This document shows, in pieces, positions 56,001 to 63,664 of a stretch of DNA of 64,000 nucleotides; the first letter of the stretch is position 1, and every line of letters starts with the position of its first letter. The position numbers and the translations under genes were made by a program. The notes under the pieces are model-generated. The model did no database searches, had not been told where the DNA came from, and saw only the letters and a list, made by a program, of their open reading frames with translations. Source of the DNA: an uncultured Opitutia bacterium (GTDB lineage Bacteria; Verrucomicrobiota; Verrucomicrobiia; Opitutales; Opitutaceae); assembly GCA_903896015.1 (NCBI GenBank), contig CAITWF010000108.1, forward strand, positions 49,656 through 113,655. The letters are read 5' to 3'.

Positions 56001-56255
56001 GACTGTGTAGGGGCCGCCCACGCGGATGCCTGACACGTTGAAGGCGCCGTTCGCCGCCGATACGGTGACCGAGCGCGTGCCCGATTCCTCGTGGACGATC
56101 GTCACGGTTGCGTTCGCGACGGGCTTGCCGCCCTTGTCGCTGACAAAACCATTTATGCCAGAGGTGGTGGCACCTTGGCCAAAAGCGGAAGGGGCGAGCA
56201 GGCAACTAACGACGAGCAGCCAACTCAACAGATGTTTAAACACAGTATTTTTCAT
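53043..56255 (-). CDS. Oar-like TonB-dependent receptor with carboxypeptidase-regulatory-like N domain (copy 2)
   Basis: A 1070-residue outer-membrane protein closely related to copy 1: signal peptide (ending APSAFGQ), Ig-like regulatory domain (INGFVSDKGGKPVANATVTI), TonB-box-like IVKLEAFTV, plug (NSFLVDGLESNDPFGLNGNG, GALLTAVTKSGTNTYHGS) and a barrel ending in LTF. It is divergent from an ECF sigma-factor gene across 336 bp, which suggests regulation by surface signalling. No FecR-like anti-sigma factor is seen next to it. The ligand is unknown. Confidence 0.93.
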   Translation of the reverse strand: MKNTVFKHLLSWLLVVSCLLAPSAFGQGATTSGINGFVSDKGGKPVANATVTIVHEESGTRSVTVSAANGAFNVSGIRVGGPYTVTAAATGFQTVTEKEIYITQGATQEVNISLGTDIVKLEAFTVNDTRDTTFGANKTGIATTFNVDDIAAVPVIRQDVQEIANLDPRITLVENTSTGEFQMSAQGQNYRYNSFLVDGLESNDPFGLNGNGFASQRSPVPLRALEAFAVNFSPYDVRYTGFTGALLTAVTKSGTNTYHGSVEYRYTDNHFRGPNFVTGVHEALRDRTETLTLGGPIIKNRLFFFLAYDDFRRVSAPPSQIFIPTDATQIAAIVAKAKSYGYDVGSFDATNVSFQKTKLAKLDWNISDTQHAKFSYRRVEGSSPQFANYNLAFTTSFSNYWYQAPRTSDNYVAQLDSRWNENLHTEATVAYIKYDGSPKNNGTPFPEVNIGGITGHKTDTNTNITTGDIMLGTEFSRQLNFIYTKEKLGKFYADYTWGDHTFLAGADADKTTYTNQFVQANNGSYTFSSLANFLAGTPISTYTDAKLFPGYTVAQAFAAWSATNYGFVAQDTWRPNSRLTITGGLRFSYPYVPVAPITANGFATAGFTYNGIPITQNNTTNNGNSTLAPRISFNYELPSDRKTALRGGAGVFSGTNPAVWLSNAYSNAGALGRVSVTNPAGVSFVSDPNNQPAAPGSPPAPVINVTDPKFKAPTYLKANLGFDHTLPFLNLIFTAEASYNKALKVPFVASLNLKPVGTNPDGRIRYAGNIYPGYSTGVTGVPTSATSAGGATVVTNTAYNSVLYMTDSNKGYSDDITIGFRRPFKDRWAASLYWTHMNATEVNPLTSSVAASNFNGRAYTNPNENVASNSNYSVPDKIVFTLSREFDFFQRKNTHTQISAAFRAQTGHSYSWTFRGDANGDGNSTNDLLYVPTGPTDPKVVWNSATERDAFFAFVNSSTLSKYAGQIAPRNSEYSPWQKTLDLRVSQQIPVYGSTRLEVFADCSNFANLLNKNWGIVNGIDFSYYRPVAGATINSSGQYLYFFNQSTLAGVPTFTDLSRWQIQVGARLTF

Positions 56256-56591
56256 GGTTCTTCGTGGTGGGTATATGGTCTGTCGGCGTTGTCGTCGGCA
56301 GCTGGTAAAGGCGAAGGCAAGACCCCGCCAAATACGCAGTCAAGTCCCGAGCAAGTTCCTGGCCAGCCTTCGCGCGAACGTAACGCATGCCCCTTGGGTC
56401 TCGCGTTTTGCCCGAAGATCGCGGCGGCGTCGGGCTGCCTGCACGATTTTGGCACCGCGCCGAGGTGCGCTTTGATCGGCCTAAATATTCTAAGCGATTG
56501 TCCGGTCTGGAGCTTCCGTTGTCAGGTCCGGTCGGTGGCACGGCGCGAGGTAAGCGGACGTGTGCCCGCAACTTCAACCTCACTCCACGCC
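56256..56591. other. 336-bp divergent intergenic region
   Basis: No gene is supported. It carries the leader of Oar-like receptor 2, with a 17-nt element at 56294-56310 that matches the one before copy 1, and a small GCACC/GGTGC repeat at 56452-56468. No convincing promoter pair was seen for either gene. Confidence 0.5.
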
Positions 56592-57347
56592 ATGAAACAA
56601 GTGCGCACCACTGCTTTTCCGATCGTTTCCCGCCCCGCCTCTCCGCCCGTCGATCGCGCCGCGCGTGCGGCCGCTTCCGCCGCTGACGCCGCGCATGATG
56701 CCGAACTCGTCCGCCGCTTTCTCGGAGGCGACGAATCCGCGTTTGTTGAAATCATGACTCGATACCGCGATAAAATCTTCACGGTCGCGCTCTCGCTCCT
56801 CCGCAACCACGCCGACGCCGAAGAGATTGCTCAGGATACGTTCGTCCGTGCACATCGCGGTCTCGTGCGCTTCCGCGGCGATTCGTCGCTCGCGACCTGG
56901 CTACACCGCATCACGGTCAACCTCGCGCGCAACCGCTACTGGTATTTCTTCCGCCGCCGCCGGCAGGACACACTCTCGCTCGACGGCGCGCTCAACGCCG
57001 ACTCCGCCGCCACCTTTGCCGACCTCATCGCGAGCAGCGAAGTCGATCCGGCGCACGAGGCGGTGACCAACGAGTTCGCCACGCTCGTCGCGGCCTGCAT
57101 GGAGAAGCTCGAGGCCAGCCACCGTGAGATACTGACTCTCCGCAACGTCCTCCACCGCTCCTACGACGAGATCGCGCAGGCGCTCGGCATCAATGTCGGC
57201 ACGGTGAAGAGCCGCATCGCGCGAGCCCGACAGAATCTCCGTGCGCAGCTTGCCGAAGCGTGCCCGGAATTTTCGCCCGACGCCGAGCCCTCCGAATGGT
57301 TTGAACCCGCGCGCGAATCCGGCCGTCTCGCCGTGGCCTGCGCATGA
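56592..57347 (+). CDS. RNA polymerase ECF-type sigma factor
   Basis: A 251-residue sigma factor. Region 2 is VRRFLGGDESAFVEIMTRYRD with NHADAEEIAQDTFVRAHRG, and region 4 is LRNVLHRSYDEIAQALGINVGTVKSRIARAR with the usual helix-turn-helix. An extra N-terminal tail of about 40 residues precedes region 2. The ATG at 56592 is the first in frame before it. It is divergent from the Oar-like receptor 2. No anti-sigma gene follows; the next gene is convergent. Confidence 0.92.
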   Translation: MKQVRTTAFPIVSRPASPPVDRAARAAASAADAAHDAELVRRFLGGDESAFVEIMTRYRDKIFTVALSLLRNHADAEEIAQDTFVRAHRGLVRFRGDSSLATWLHRITVNLARNRYWYFFRRRRQDTLSLDGALNADSAATFADLIASSEVDPAHEAVTNEFATLVAACMEKLEASHREILTLRNVLHRSYDEIAQALGINVGTVKSRIARARQNLRAQLAEACPEFSPDAEPSEWFEPARESGRLAVACA

Positions 57348-57359
57348 GGCAGGGGCGAA

Positions 57360-57388
57360 GCTTGTCCACGCCCGCGGGCGTTTCAAGC
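57360..57388. terminator. Hairpin between convergent sigma-factor and receiver genes
   Basis: GCTTG (57360-57364) pairs with CAAGC (57384-57388) around the 14-bp palindrome ACGCCCGCGGGCGT (57368-57381). It lies between two convergent stops and probably ends transcription from one or both sides, although no long T-run follows. Confidence 0.5.
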
Positions 57389-57398
57389 AGTGACGTCG

Positions 57399-57764
57399 TT
57401 ACACGGCCAGCAGTCGCTCGACCTCGGCTTTGATCTTCGCGAGCGGCGTGGTCTTCATCAGATAAGCGGAAACCTTTTTACTCAACGTCTCGCGGAACAC
57501 CTGCGCGTCGAACAGCACGCCCGTCAGCAGAATGACCGGCGTGTCCGGCAGCGTGACCTTCAGTTTTTCGATCATCGCGAGCCCGTCGGACTCCTCGAGC
57601 TGCAAATCCGAAATGATCAAATCAGGGCGATCGGAGTGCACGACGCGCAGGGCCTCGTCGGCGCCTTCGAGCGTTGTTACGCGGTAACCCTGGCTGGAAA
57701 GAAAAAGCTCCAGCAGGTCCCGGATTTCGACTTCATCGTCTACGATCAGAATGTGTTTTTGCAT
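57399..57764 (-). CDS. Stand-alone receiver-domain response regulator
   Basis: A 121-residue CheY-like protein with no output domain. The acidic pocket is D9-D10 and the phospho-acceptor is D53 (LIISDLQLEE). The conserved Thr lies in VILLTGV and the Lys in YLMKTTPL. It lies 11 bp after the CHASE3-PAS sensor on the same strand, so it probably relays that signal, but no histidine kinase is encoded nearby. Confidence 0.93.
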   Translation of the reverse strand: MQKHILIVDDEVEIRDLLELFLSSQGYRVTTLEGADEALRVVHSDRPDLIISDLQLEESDGLAMIEKLKVTLPDTPVILLTGVLFDAQVFRETLSKKVSAYLMKTTPLAKIKAEVERLLAV

Positions 57765-57775
57765 GGCCGGGAGAG

Positions 57776-58936
57776 TTACACGGTTGAAGTCTGATCGAAC
57801 GCCAGCACTTCGAGCACGACGACGCCGCCGACGACCTTGTCGCGATCGCGTACAGGGAACAGCGTGAGCCGCACGGCGACGGGCCGGCCGTGCGCATCGC
57901 TGATTGACGCCATCTGCCCGCGCAACTCGCGGCCCTCGCGCAGCGCACGCGCGACCGGATCGAGTTTGCCCGTGGGGTCGCCTGCGAGCTGCACGAACTG
58001 CGCGAGCGGCTGATCGATCAGCGCCGAGGGTTCGCGTCGGGTGACGGTGACGACGGCGGGATTCACCCGTGAGACGTTCAGCGCCTTTGTGACAATGAAC
58101 ACGAGGTCGTTGAGCGCGTTGAAGACGTTTTGGTAGTAGCGCAGCTGGTGTTCGGCGGCCTGATGGGCCCAGCGTTGCTCGAGATTTTCGGCCGCGAGCT
58201 TTTCGTTGGTGGCGACCAGATCGGCGGTGCGTTCGCGTACTCTCAGCTCGAGCCTGGTGTTGGCTTCGGCGAGCGCGGCGGCGGCGAGGCGCCGGGCGCG
58301 GAGGTCGTCGCGGATCAGCCACGCGGCACCGATGAGGAGGAGGCCGTCGAGGGCGACGCCGAGCCAGACGGTCCAACGCGTCGTCTGTGCCTGAAGGTAG
58401 GCGGCGGTGTCGCGCTCGGCGAGGAGCGCCATTTCCTCGGCCTTCAATTTTTCCACGGCGCGGCGGATTTCGCTGACGGTTGCCGTGGTGGCGTCCGCGG
58501 CGGTAAGCGTGCGGACCGCTTCGGTCTGATCGGTGCGCGAAGCGGCCAGCACGCGCTGCATGATATCGATGCGCTGGTTGGCGAGCGTTTCGAGCCGGAG
58601 GACTTCGGTCAGCTGTGCGGGTTCGTCGCGGGTGAGCGCCTTCGCGATCGAGAGGTGTTCACCGAGCGCGCCGAGCGCCTCGCGGCCGGCGGCCTGATCG
58701 CGCGGATCGTTTGTCATCAGAAAAGTGCGCAGGGCGCTGTCGCTCGCGTGGGTGCTGGCGAGCACGCCGTCGATTTCGAGGATGACGGCGTGGGTGTGGT
58801 TGACCCAGTCGGCGCCGCGCTCGGCGCGGTTGATGTTGCGCACGGCGACGACGACGGCGGCGACGAGCACCGCGGCGATCGCGGCGAAAAATATCAGCAC
58901 ACGGCGGAGGGTGCGGTCGGGGACGGAGGGGCTCAT
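57776..58936 (-). CDS. CHASE3-PAS sensor protein without kinase domain
   Basis: A 386-residue membrane protein. Two helices (about residues 12-33 and 190-212) enclose a helical periplasmic CHASE3-like domain (SALRTFLMTNDPRDQ, RIDIMQRVLAASRTD). A coiled coil (LELRVRERTADLVATNEKL) and a PAS domain (NALNDLVFIVTKALNVSRVNPAVV) follow. The protein ends after the PAS domain with no histidine kinase or GGDEF part. Its ATG overlaps the stop of the transglutaminase-like gene by 4 bp, and the receiver gene follows after 11 bp. Confidence 0.85.
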   Translation of the reverse strand: MSPSVPDRTLRRVLIFFAAIAAVLVAAVVVAVRNINRAERGADWVNHTHAVILEIDGVLASTHASDSALRTFLMTNDPRDQAAGREALGALGEHLSIAKALTRDEPAQLTEVLRLETLANQRIDIMQRVLAASRTDQTEAVRTLTAADATTATVSEIRRAVEKLKAEEMALLAERDTAAYLQAQTTRWTVWLGVALDGLLLIGAAWLIRDDLRARRLAAAALAEANTRLELRVRERTADLVATNEKLAAENLEQRWAHQAAEHQLRYYQNVFNALNDLVFIVTKALNVSRVNPAVVTVTRREPSALIDQPLAQFVQLAGDPTGKLDPVARALREGRELRGQMASISDAHGRPVAVRLTLFPVRDRDKVVGGVVVLEVLAFDQTSTV

Positions 58937-59487
58937 GCGTCGGGATCGCGGGCGGGCGGATCGGTTTTCACGACGGTAAGGGCGAGGATTTTTTTGTCGG
59001 TTTCGTAGTCGTAGGTGTATTCGGAGGCGGAAGTCCAGTTGGCCTCGAAGGAGTCGGCAACTTCGTTGGCGATCTGGCGAAGGCGACGGCCGCTGCCCTC
59101 GAGGGGCGAGCCGAATTTGCGGTTGTTATAGTCGAGGTAGGCCTTGCTTTGGAACACGTAGCAGACGTCGTGGGCGACGCGGCCCACGAGCGAGACGCGC
59201 ACGAGGCGCGTGGTGAAATTCTTTCGCTTCAGCACGTAGTCGGCGAGGATCGCGTAGTCATCGCAATCGCCGGCGCGGTTGGCGAGGAAGACGTCGGCCG
59301 GCTGCACGGCGGCATGAAACTCATACTCGAATTTCTCGAAGTGCGACGCGAAGCGCTTCGGGGTCTGCTTGGGATCGCTGAGGAGTTCGGCAAGCGTGAT
59401 CGCATCGATCCGGCTGACGCAGAGCACGCCGACGAGCGCGAGAGCGCACAGGCGGCGGGCGGCGGGCGAGGTGGCGACACGAAGCAT
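58933..59487 (-). CDS. Transglutaminase-like exported cysteine protein
   Basis: A 184-residue exported protein (signal peptide ending SRIDA) with a transglutaminase-like or peptidase fold. The likely catalytic Cys is in NRAGDCDDYAIL, the His in VAHDVCYVF and the Asp in YLDYNNRKF. It is the first gene of the three-gene run with the CHASE3-PAS and receiver genes (4-bp ATGA overlap). It may process a periplasmic peptide that the sensor recognises, which is inferred from the context. Confidence 0.8.
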   Translation of the reverse strand: MLRVATSPAARRLCALALVGVLCVSRIDAITLAELLSDPKQTPKRFASHFEKFEYEFHAAVQPADVFLANRAGDCDDYAILADYVLKRKNFTTRLVRVSLVGRVAHDVCYVFQSKAYLDYNNRKFGSPLEGSGRRLRQIANEVADSFEANWTSASEYTYDYETDKKILALTVVKTDPPARDPDA

Positions 59488-59601
59488 CTCTGGGTTATTC
59501 GGCGCGGGACGGGCGCGGCTGAAGGAAATCGTGCGACGGTTTTTGCGTAGGAGTGGCGCGCCTTGTTTTTTCCGCGAGGTTGCACTCAATGGCCTACCTT
59601 C

Positions 59602-60744
59602 GTGCCCCCCACGCTCCATGTCACCCCATCCGCCGCCCGGCGCTTTTTGCTTCGCACGCTCGGCCTCTGCGAACCGCACGCTGATGTAGGCGCCGCGCTC
59701 GCATACCACGGCTACATCCAGATCGATCCGATCAATGTCTGCGGCCGAATGCATGATCTGATTCTGCGTAACCGCGTATCGGGATACAAGGAAGGCGACC
59801 TCATGCGCTATCTGCACGGTGACGGTGCCGAAATCACCAAGGGACAAATCCCAAATCACAAGCCCGCGGCCGAGCGGCAGGCGATTGAGCATCACTTGCC
59901 GGGTTCAAATGTGCTGGTCGCTTTTACGCTCGAGGCCTGGCCGCACCTGCCCGCCACGATGCGGGCGCGGACGAAGCGGTCCGGCGCGTGGTCGGGTTGG
60001 CTGACCGGCCGCGAACGCGAACTGGCCCCGCGCTTGATCGCTGAAATTAGCGAACGAGGCCCGATGGGTTCGGCGGACTTTGCCGACACACGCCGCGCCC
60101 ACCGAAGCGTATGGGGCGCTTCTTCGCTCGTGAAAAGCACGCTGCAGAAATTATTTTTTCATGGCCAGTTGCTGATCGCGCAACGGGTCAACCACCACCG
60201 GCGCTATGACCTGCCGGAGCGGGTCCTCCCTGCCTCGATTCTCCGCCGCACCGAAGCTTCGAAGAAGGAAACGGACCGCTGGCTGGCGTTGCTCAAATTG
60301 CGCCAGCGCCGTCTAACCGTCCTGAAGCGCGATGAACTCAGTGCGGTCGCTGACGAGGTCCAACTGATCGTAATCGAAAATTGTCCTCCCCTTTACTGCC
60401 TGCGCGACGATGTGCCACGCTTCGCTGAAATTGAAAATGGAGAATCCAAATCTGGAAGTCCCCGATTCCTGGCGCCGCTCGACCCGCTCATTTACGATCG
60501 GCGCGTCACGGCCGCACTGTGGGGCTTCGATTACACGTGGGAGGTTTACACGCCTCCAACCAAACGCGTTCGCGGTTACTATGCGCTGCCCATACTCGCC
60601 GGCATCGAAATCGTCGGCCACGTCGATCCGAAGGCCGACCGCGTCGCGCGCAAGCTGCGGATCATGGCGCGTAGTGTCCATCGCGGCCACTCGATCACGG
60701 GCGCGCTTGACGAACTCGCCGGTTTTCTCGGCGTGCGACGCTAA
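59602..60744 (+). CDS. YcaQ-family winged-helix DNA glycosylase-like protein
   Basis: A 380-residue protein of the YcaQ/AlkX-like (HTH_42) family, whose E. coli member removes interstrand DNA cross-links. Runs typical of the family are IQIDPINVCGRMHDLILRNR, AIEHHLPGSNVLVAF, YDLPERVLP and the C-terminal ALWGFDYTWEVYTPPTKRVRGYYALPILAG. The GTG at 59602 is preferred because the family begins a few residues before LHVTPSAARRFLL; no clear ribosome binding site separates it from a TTG at 59563. An A-rich insert at 60424-60464 breaks the local base composition. A decayed second copy lies at 62001-62984. Confidence 0.85.
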   Translation: MPPTLHVTPSAARRFLLRTLGLCEPHADVGAALAYHGYIQIDPINVCGRMHDLILRNRVSGYKEGDLMRYLHGDGAEITKGQIPNHKPAAERQAIEHHLPGSNVLVAFTLEAWPHLPATMRARTKRSGAWSGWLTGRERELAPRLIAEISERGPMGSADFADTRRAHRSVWGASSLVKSTLQKLFFHGQLLIAQRVNHHRRYDLPERVLPASILRRTEASKKETDRWLALLKLRQRRLTVLKRDELSAVADEVQLIVIENCPPLYCLRDDVPRFAEIENGESKSGSPRFLAPLDPLIYDRRVTAALWGFDYTWEVYTPPTKRVRGYYALPILAGIEIVGHVDPKADRVARKLRIMARSVHRGHSITGALDELAGFLGVRR

Positions 60745-60889
60745 GAAATGCTGCTCGGCTTGGTTGTTTCCAATTCCTTCATTTTCGACTTTTTGTAGCG
60801 CCTTTGCGCAGCTAGAGCAGGACACGATGTGCGTCTACGCGCTTGTTGCTGTCGTCAAGAAACGTGCCCGCCTTCGATCTGAGCGCGAA

Positions 60890-61186
60890 TCAGCCCAGCC
60901 GCTCGCTCCAGTAACCGGGACTACGTTTGAACGGAGAAATCGCGATGACCCAGACGTGATCCGGTTTGTCGATGTAGACGACGGCGTAGGGGAACGGCAA
61001 CCGGAAGTGCCTTCTCGCAGGCGGCATGAAGGCGCGGAACCGAGTTGGGCCTGCGCAGACCTCGACCAGCAATCCGTGGATATGTCGATAAAATCTTTGG
61101 CCGAGCTCCGGGCTCACATCTGCGTAGTGCTGCGCCGCGTTGGTAAACTCGGCGTCGGCATGCCGGTGGAAGCGAAAAGGCTTCAC
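60890..61186 (-). CDS. RelE/ParE-family toxin
   Basis: A 98-residue protein of the RelE/ParE superfamily, recognised from FRFHRHADAEFTNAAQHY, YRHIHGLLVEV and the C-terminal VVYIDKPDHVWVIAISPFKRSPGYW. ParE members inhibit DNA gyrase and RelE members cleave mRNA on the ribosome. The start overlaps the stop of the antitoxin gene by 4 bp, so it is the second gene of a toxin-antitoxin pair. Confidence 0.88.
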   Translation of the reverse strand: MKPFRFHRHADAEFTNAAQHYADVSPELGQRFYRHIHGLLVEVCAGPTRFRAFMPPARRHFRLPFPYAVVYIDKPDHVWVIAISPFKRSPGYWSERLG

Positions 61187-61416
61187 ATTCCCACGATCTT
61201 GCGCACGCGGGCCATAACCTCTTCGCCAGACACGCCAACCTCGCGCCCGCTTTCGATGTCGTCGATCCGGCGTTTCAGCTCCTCAGCCCACTCGGCATCA
61301 AGGGCAGGATCAGGCAGTCGATAATGACTAGCCAGCAGACGCTCAAACAACACCTCGACCTGGTCGGCCGGCCAACGGCTGGTCTCCTCGACAACTTGGG
61401 CAACGGTCATAGGCAT
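61183..61416 (-). CDS. Addiction-module antitoxin
   Basis: A 77-residue antitoxin of the addiction-module component type, recognised from ALDAEWAEELKRRIDDIESGREV, which fits the short helical toxin-binding part of such proteins. The N-terminal part has no clear DNA-binding motif. It lies before the RelE/ParE-like toxin with ATGA overlap. The pair sits in the disturbed 60.7-62 kb stretch and was probably acquired. Confidence 0.88.
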   Translation of the reverse strand: MPMTVAQVVEETSRWPADQVEVLFERLLASHYRLPDPALDAEWAEELKRRIDDIESGREVGVSGEEVMARVRKIVGM

Positions 61417-61712
61417 GGCGAAGACGTTGCGGTTTTTTCTTCCGTTGGCAAGCTACGCCACCTCTGAGGCCGCAGCATTCGGCGCACCAGTTGCCTCCAG
61501 GCATCATGTGCAAATTGTTCCGCTCGCTCCACGCGCAAGGCAGGTATTCGGTGAAAGAGTGGCGTATTCAGAATCGGACGGTCTGAGAAAGCGGCGAGGT
61601 TTCCGTCATTGCCAATCGGCTCCGTTTTTTGCCCCAAAATCGATGAAGCGGAGCGTTGGTGTTAAAACGGTCTGGGATCGCAGAAGGGCAACGCACGAGT
61701 CATGTGTTGGAT
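61417..61712. other. 296-bp stretch without a supported gene
   Basis: Nothing recognisable is encoded on either strand. A 76-codon minus-strand frame (61407-61637) lacks any family feature. The base composition is lower in GC than the flanking genes, in keeping with remnants of transferred DNA. Confidence 0.5.
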
Positions 61713-61997
61713 TTAGGATTTTTCGCTGCTTGGGTCGTAGCCGAGGAAAGCAATAATCGGAGTCATCGCTCTCTTGGTTGGTCGGTGGATCCCGCGCTCC
61801 CAGTTGCTCACGCTGAGCCACGTATGGCCGGCTTTGGCAGCGACTTGTTCCTGCTCCAAGCCCAGTTTAAGGCGGCGCTTTTTGATGTGCTCACCGATGG
61901 TCTGCGGGTACATTTTGACGCCGCCTTTCAAGGCCCACCAATGGTGGGAAAACTGGGGTCGAGCAGCGCGAATTTCCAACTGGTAGATGGGCAACAC
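61713..61997 (-). CDS. XRE-family helix-turn-helix protein
   Basis: A 94-residue protein whose C-terminal two-thirds is a Cro/C1-type HTH (IGEHIKKRRLKLGLEQEQVA, HTWLSVSNWERGIHRPT) with the tail IIAFLGYDP. The start may be the internal ATG at 61913, giving 67 residues; the longer version contains the HWWALKGG lead-in often seen with this group. The gene lies back to back with the decayed YcaQ copy and ends 296 bp before the antitoxin gene. Target unknown. Confidence 0.75.
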   Translation of the reverse strand: MLPIYQLEIRAARPQFSHHWWALKGGVKMYPQTIGEHIKKRRLKLGLEQEQVAAKAGHTWLSVSNWERGIHRPTKRAMTPIIAFLGYDPSSEKS

Positions 61998-62000
61998 ATG

Positions 62001-62984
62001 GATGCGGGCGGATGCACGACCTCATCCTGCGCAACCGCCTGCGCGGCTACCGCGAGGGCGCGCTGCATGGGTATATCCACTCGGCCGGACCGGCCCGGGT
62101 TTGAGCACTACCTTCCGGGGCACGGCATCCTGATGGCGCTGCCGGTATACGCGTGGCCGTTTCTCACCGGGCGGATGCAGCACCGGGGGCGCCTCCGCGG
62201 CACGCATTACGGCAAACTCACGGCGCGCGAAGCCGCGCTGGCGGAAAAAATCCTGGCGGAAATCGCCGCGCGCGGCCCGCTGAGTTCGGACGACTTTGAG
62301 CACGACGGCCGGGCGCGCAGTCCGTGGGGCACCGGGGGGACGCTGGTGAAACGGGTCCTCGAAAAACTCTTCGCCCACGGACGCCTGCTGATCTCCGCGC
62401 GGAAAAATTTTCGCCGCACCTACGATCTCCCGGAACGCGTGTTGCCGCCCGCGGTGCTCGCCCAGCCGCCGCGCGCCGAGCGTGAGGTCGGGGCATGGGC
62501 CGTGCGCGCCAAGCTCCGTCAGAGGCGGCTGGCGCTGCTCAAGCGCGACGAACTCCGCGCCGCCGAAGATTTCGCGCAGGCGGTGGTCGTCGACGGCCTC
62601 GATCTCCCTCCGCTCCAATGCCTGCGCGAAGACGCAGCGCTTCTTTGCGAAATCCAAACCCGAAAATCCAAAATCGAAAATGAGGCGACGGAGCGGCCGG
62701 CGCGGCTCCTCGCCCCGCTCGATCCGCTGATCTACGATCGGCGCATCACGCGCGCGCTTTGGGATTTCGATTACACCTGGGAGGTTTATACGCCGCCGGC
62801 GAAACGCGTGCGCGGTTACTACGCGCTCCCGCTGCTGGCCGGCACGGAAATCGTCGGCCACGTCGACCCACTGGCGGATCGCGCGAAGAAAAAACTGCGC
62901 GTGGTGTCTCGTCGCGTGCGACGCGGATTTCGTTCGGCGCCGCTCGTGGCGGAACTCGCGAGTTTTCTCGACTTGCGCGCGTGA
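62001..62984 (+). pseudogene. Decayed second copy of YcaQ-family gene
   Basis: The sequence is homologous to the 59602-60744 gene, but it lacks the first 50 or so codons and is frameshifted. Bases 62012-62104 read MHDLILRNRLRGYREG and stop at TGA 62102-62104. From about 62097 another frame reads GFEHYLPGHGILMA and runs intact to YTPPAKRVRGYYALPLLAG and the stop at 62984. The long frame starting at 61656 is artificial at its 5' end. An A-rich insert (62648-62692) sits where the intact copy has one. Confidence 0.8.
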
Positions 62985-62987
62985 GGC

Positions 62988-63554
62988 TCAGACGCCGACC
63001 TGCGCCTCGATCGCGCTCACGACTTCGCGCAGGGCGGGTCGTAGCGTCGGGTGGCGCGACACGATGCGGCCCTGATCGTCGATGACGACGATGACGGCAT
63101 TGTGCGAAAGCCGGATGCCGTCGGCGTGAAACGATACGCCGAGCACGTCGGCGAGCGCGCGGGTGGCTCGCCGTTCGCCGCGCAGCAGGATCCATTGTGG
63201 CGACAACCGCTCCTCCACGCGAAATGAATGCAGGTCCGCGACCGTGTCGCCGCCCGGGTCGAGCGTGATGAGCACAAACTCCGCAGCCGCGCGCGCCGCC
63301 GGCGAGAGTTGTTTCTCGATCCATTGGAGCGATTCGACGGTCACCGGGCACGCCATGTGGCAGCCGGAGTAGAACATAGTGACCACGCGCACGCGACCGG
63401 GCACCGCAGCGAGGGTGAGCGTTTCGCCGGCGTCGTTTTGCCAGCGGCCGTTGTCGCCAAACGCGACCGATCCAGCGGGGCTCTGCGCGCGCGCCGGGCC
63501 GATATAGCCGCCGAGGGCGAGTGCCAGGAGAAGCGTGCGCAGGGTGAATGTCAC
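62988..63554 (-). CDS. SCO1/SenC-family copper-binding thioredoxin-like protein
   Basis: A 188-residue exported protein (signal peptide ending ARAQ) with a thioredoxin-like fold. The CxxxC pair is C65 and C69 (YSGCHMACP) and the distal His is in IRLSHNAVIVVID, which are the copper ligands of SCO proteins. These deliver copper to cytochrome c oxidase or act as thiol reductases. It ends 3 bp after the decayed YcaQ copy on the opposite strand and is divergent from the porin-like gene. Confidence 0.9.
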   Translation of the reverse strand: MTFTLRTLLLALALGGYIGPARAQSPAGSVAFGDNGRWQNDAGETLTLAAVPGRVRVVTMFYSGCHMACPVTVESLQWIEKQLSPAARAAAEFVLITLDPGGDTVADLHSFRVEERLSPQWILLRGERRATRALADVLGVSFHADGIRLSHNAVIVVIDDQGRIVSRHPTLRPALREVVSAIEAQVGV

Positions 63555-63597
63555 GGTCCGGCAACGGCACGCGGCGCCCCAACTTGAGAATTATTTT

Positions 63598-63615
63598 CCG
63601 TCACAAAGAAGTCAC
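63598..63615 (+). promoter_or_regulatory. Pho-box-like direct repeat
   Basis: CCGTCAC and AAGTCAC are separated by 4 bp (AAAG), the 7-4-7 spacing of a PhoB box, about 50 bp upstream of the porin-like start. The repeat unit resembles the CTGTCAT consensus (GTCA shared in both). This would fit control by phosphate limitation. Confidence 0.45.
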
Positions 63616-63664
63616 AGAACCTCAGTCGTGCGGGCGGCGGCCGATAGGAAAGAGCCGTTTACTA

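Noticed and set aside
61407..61637. A 76-codon minus-strand frame next to the antitoxin
   Set aside because: No family resemblance or ribosome binding site, and it overlaps the antitoxin start.
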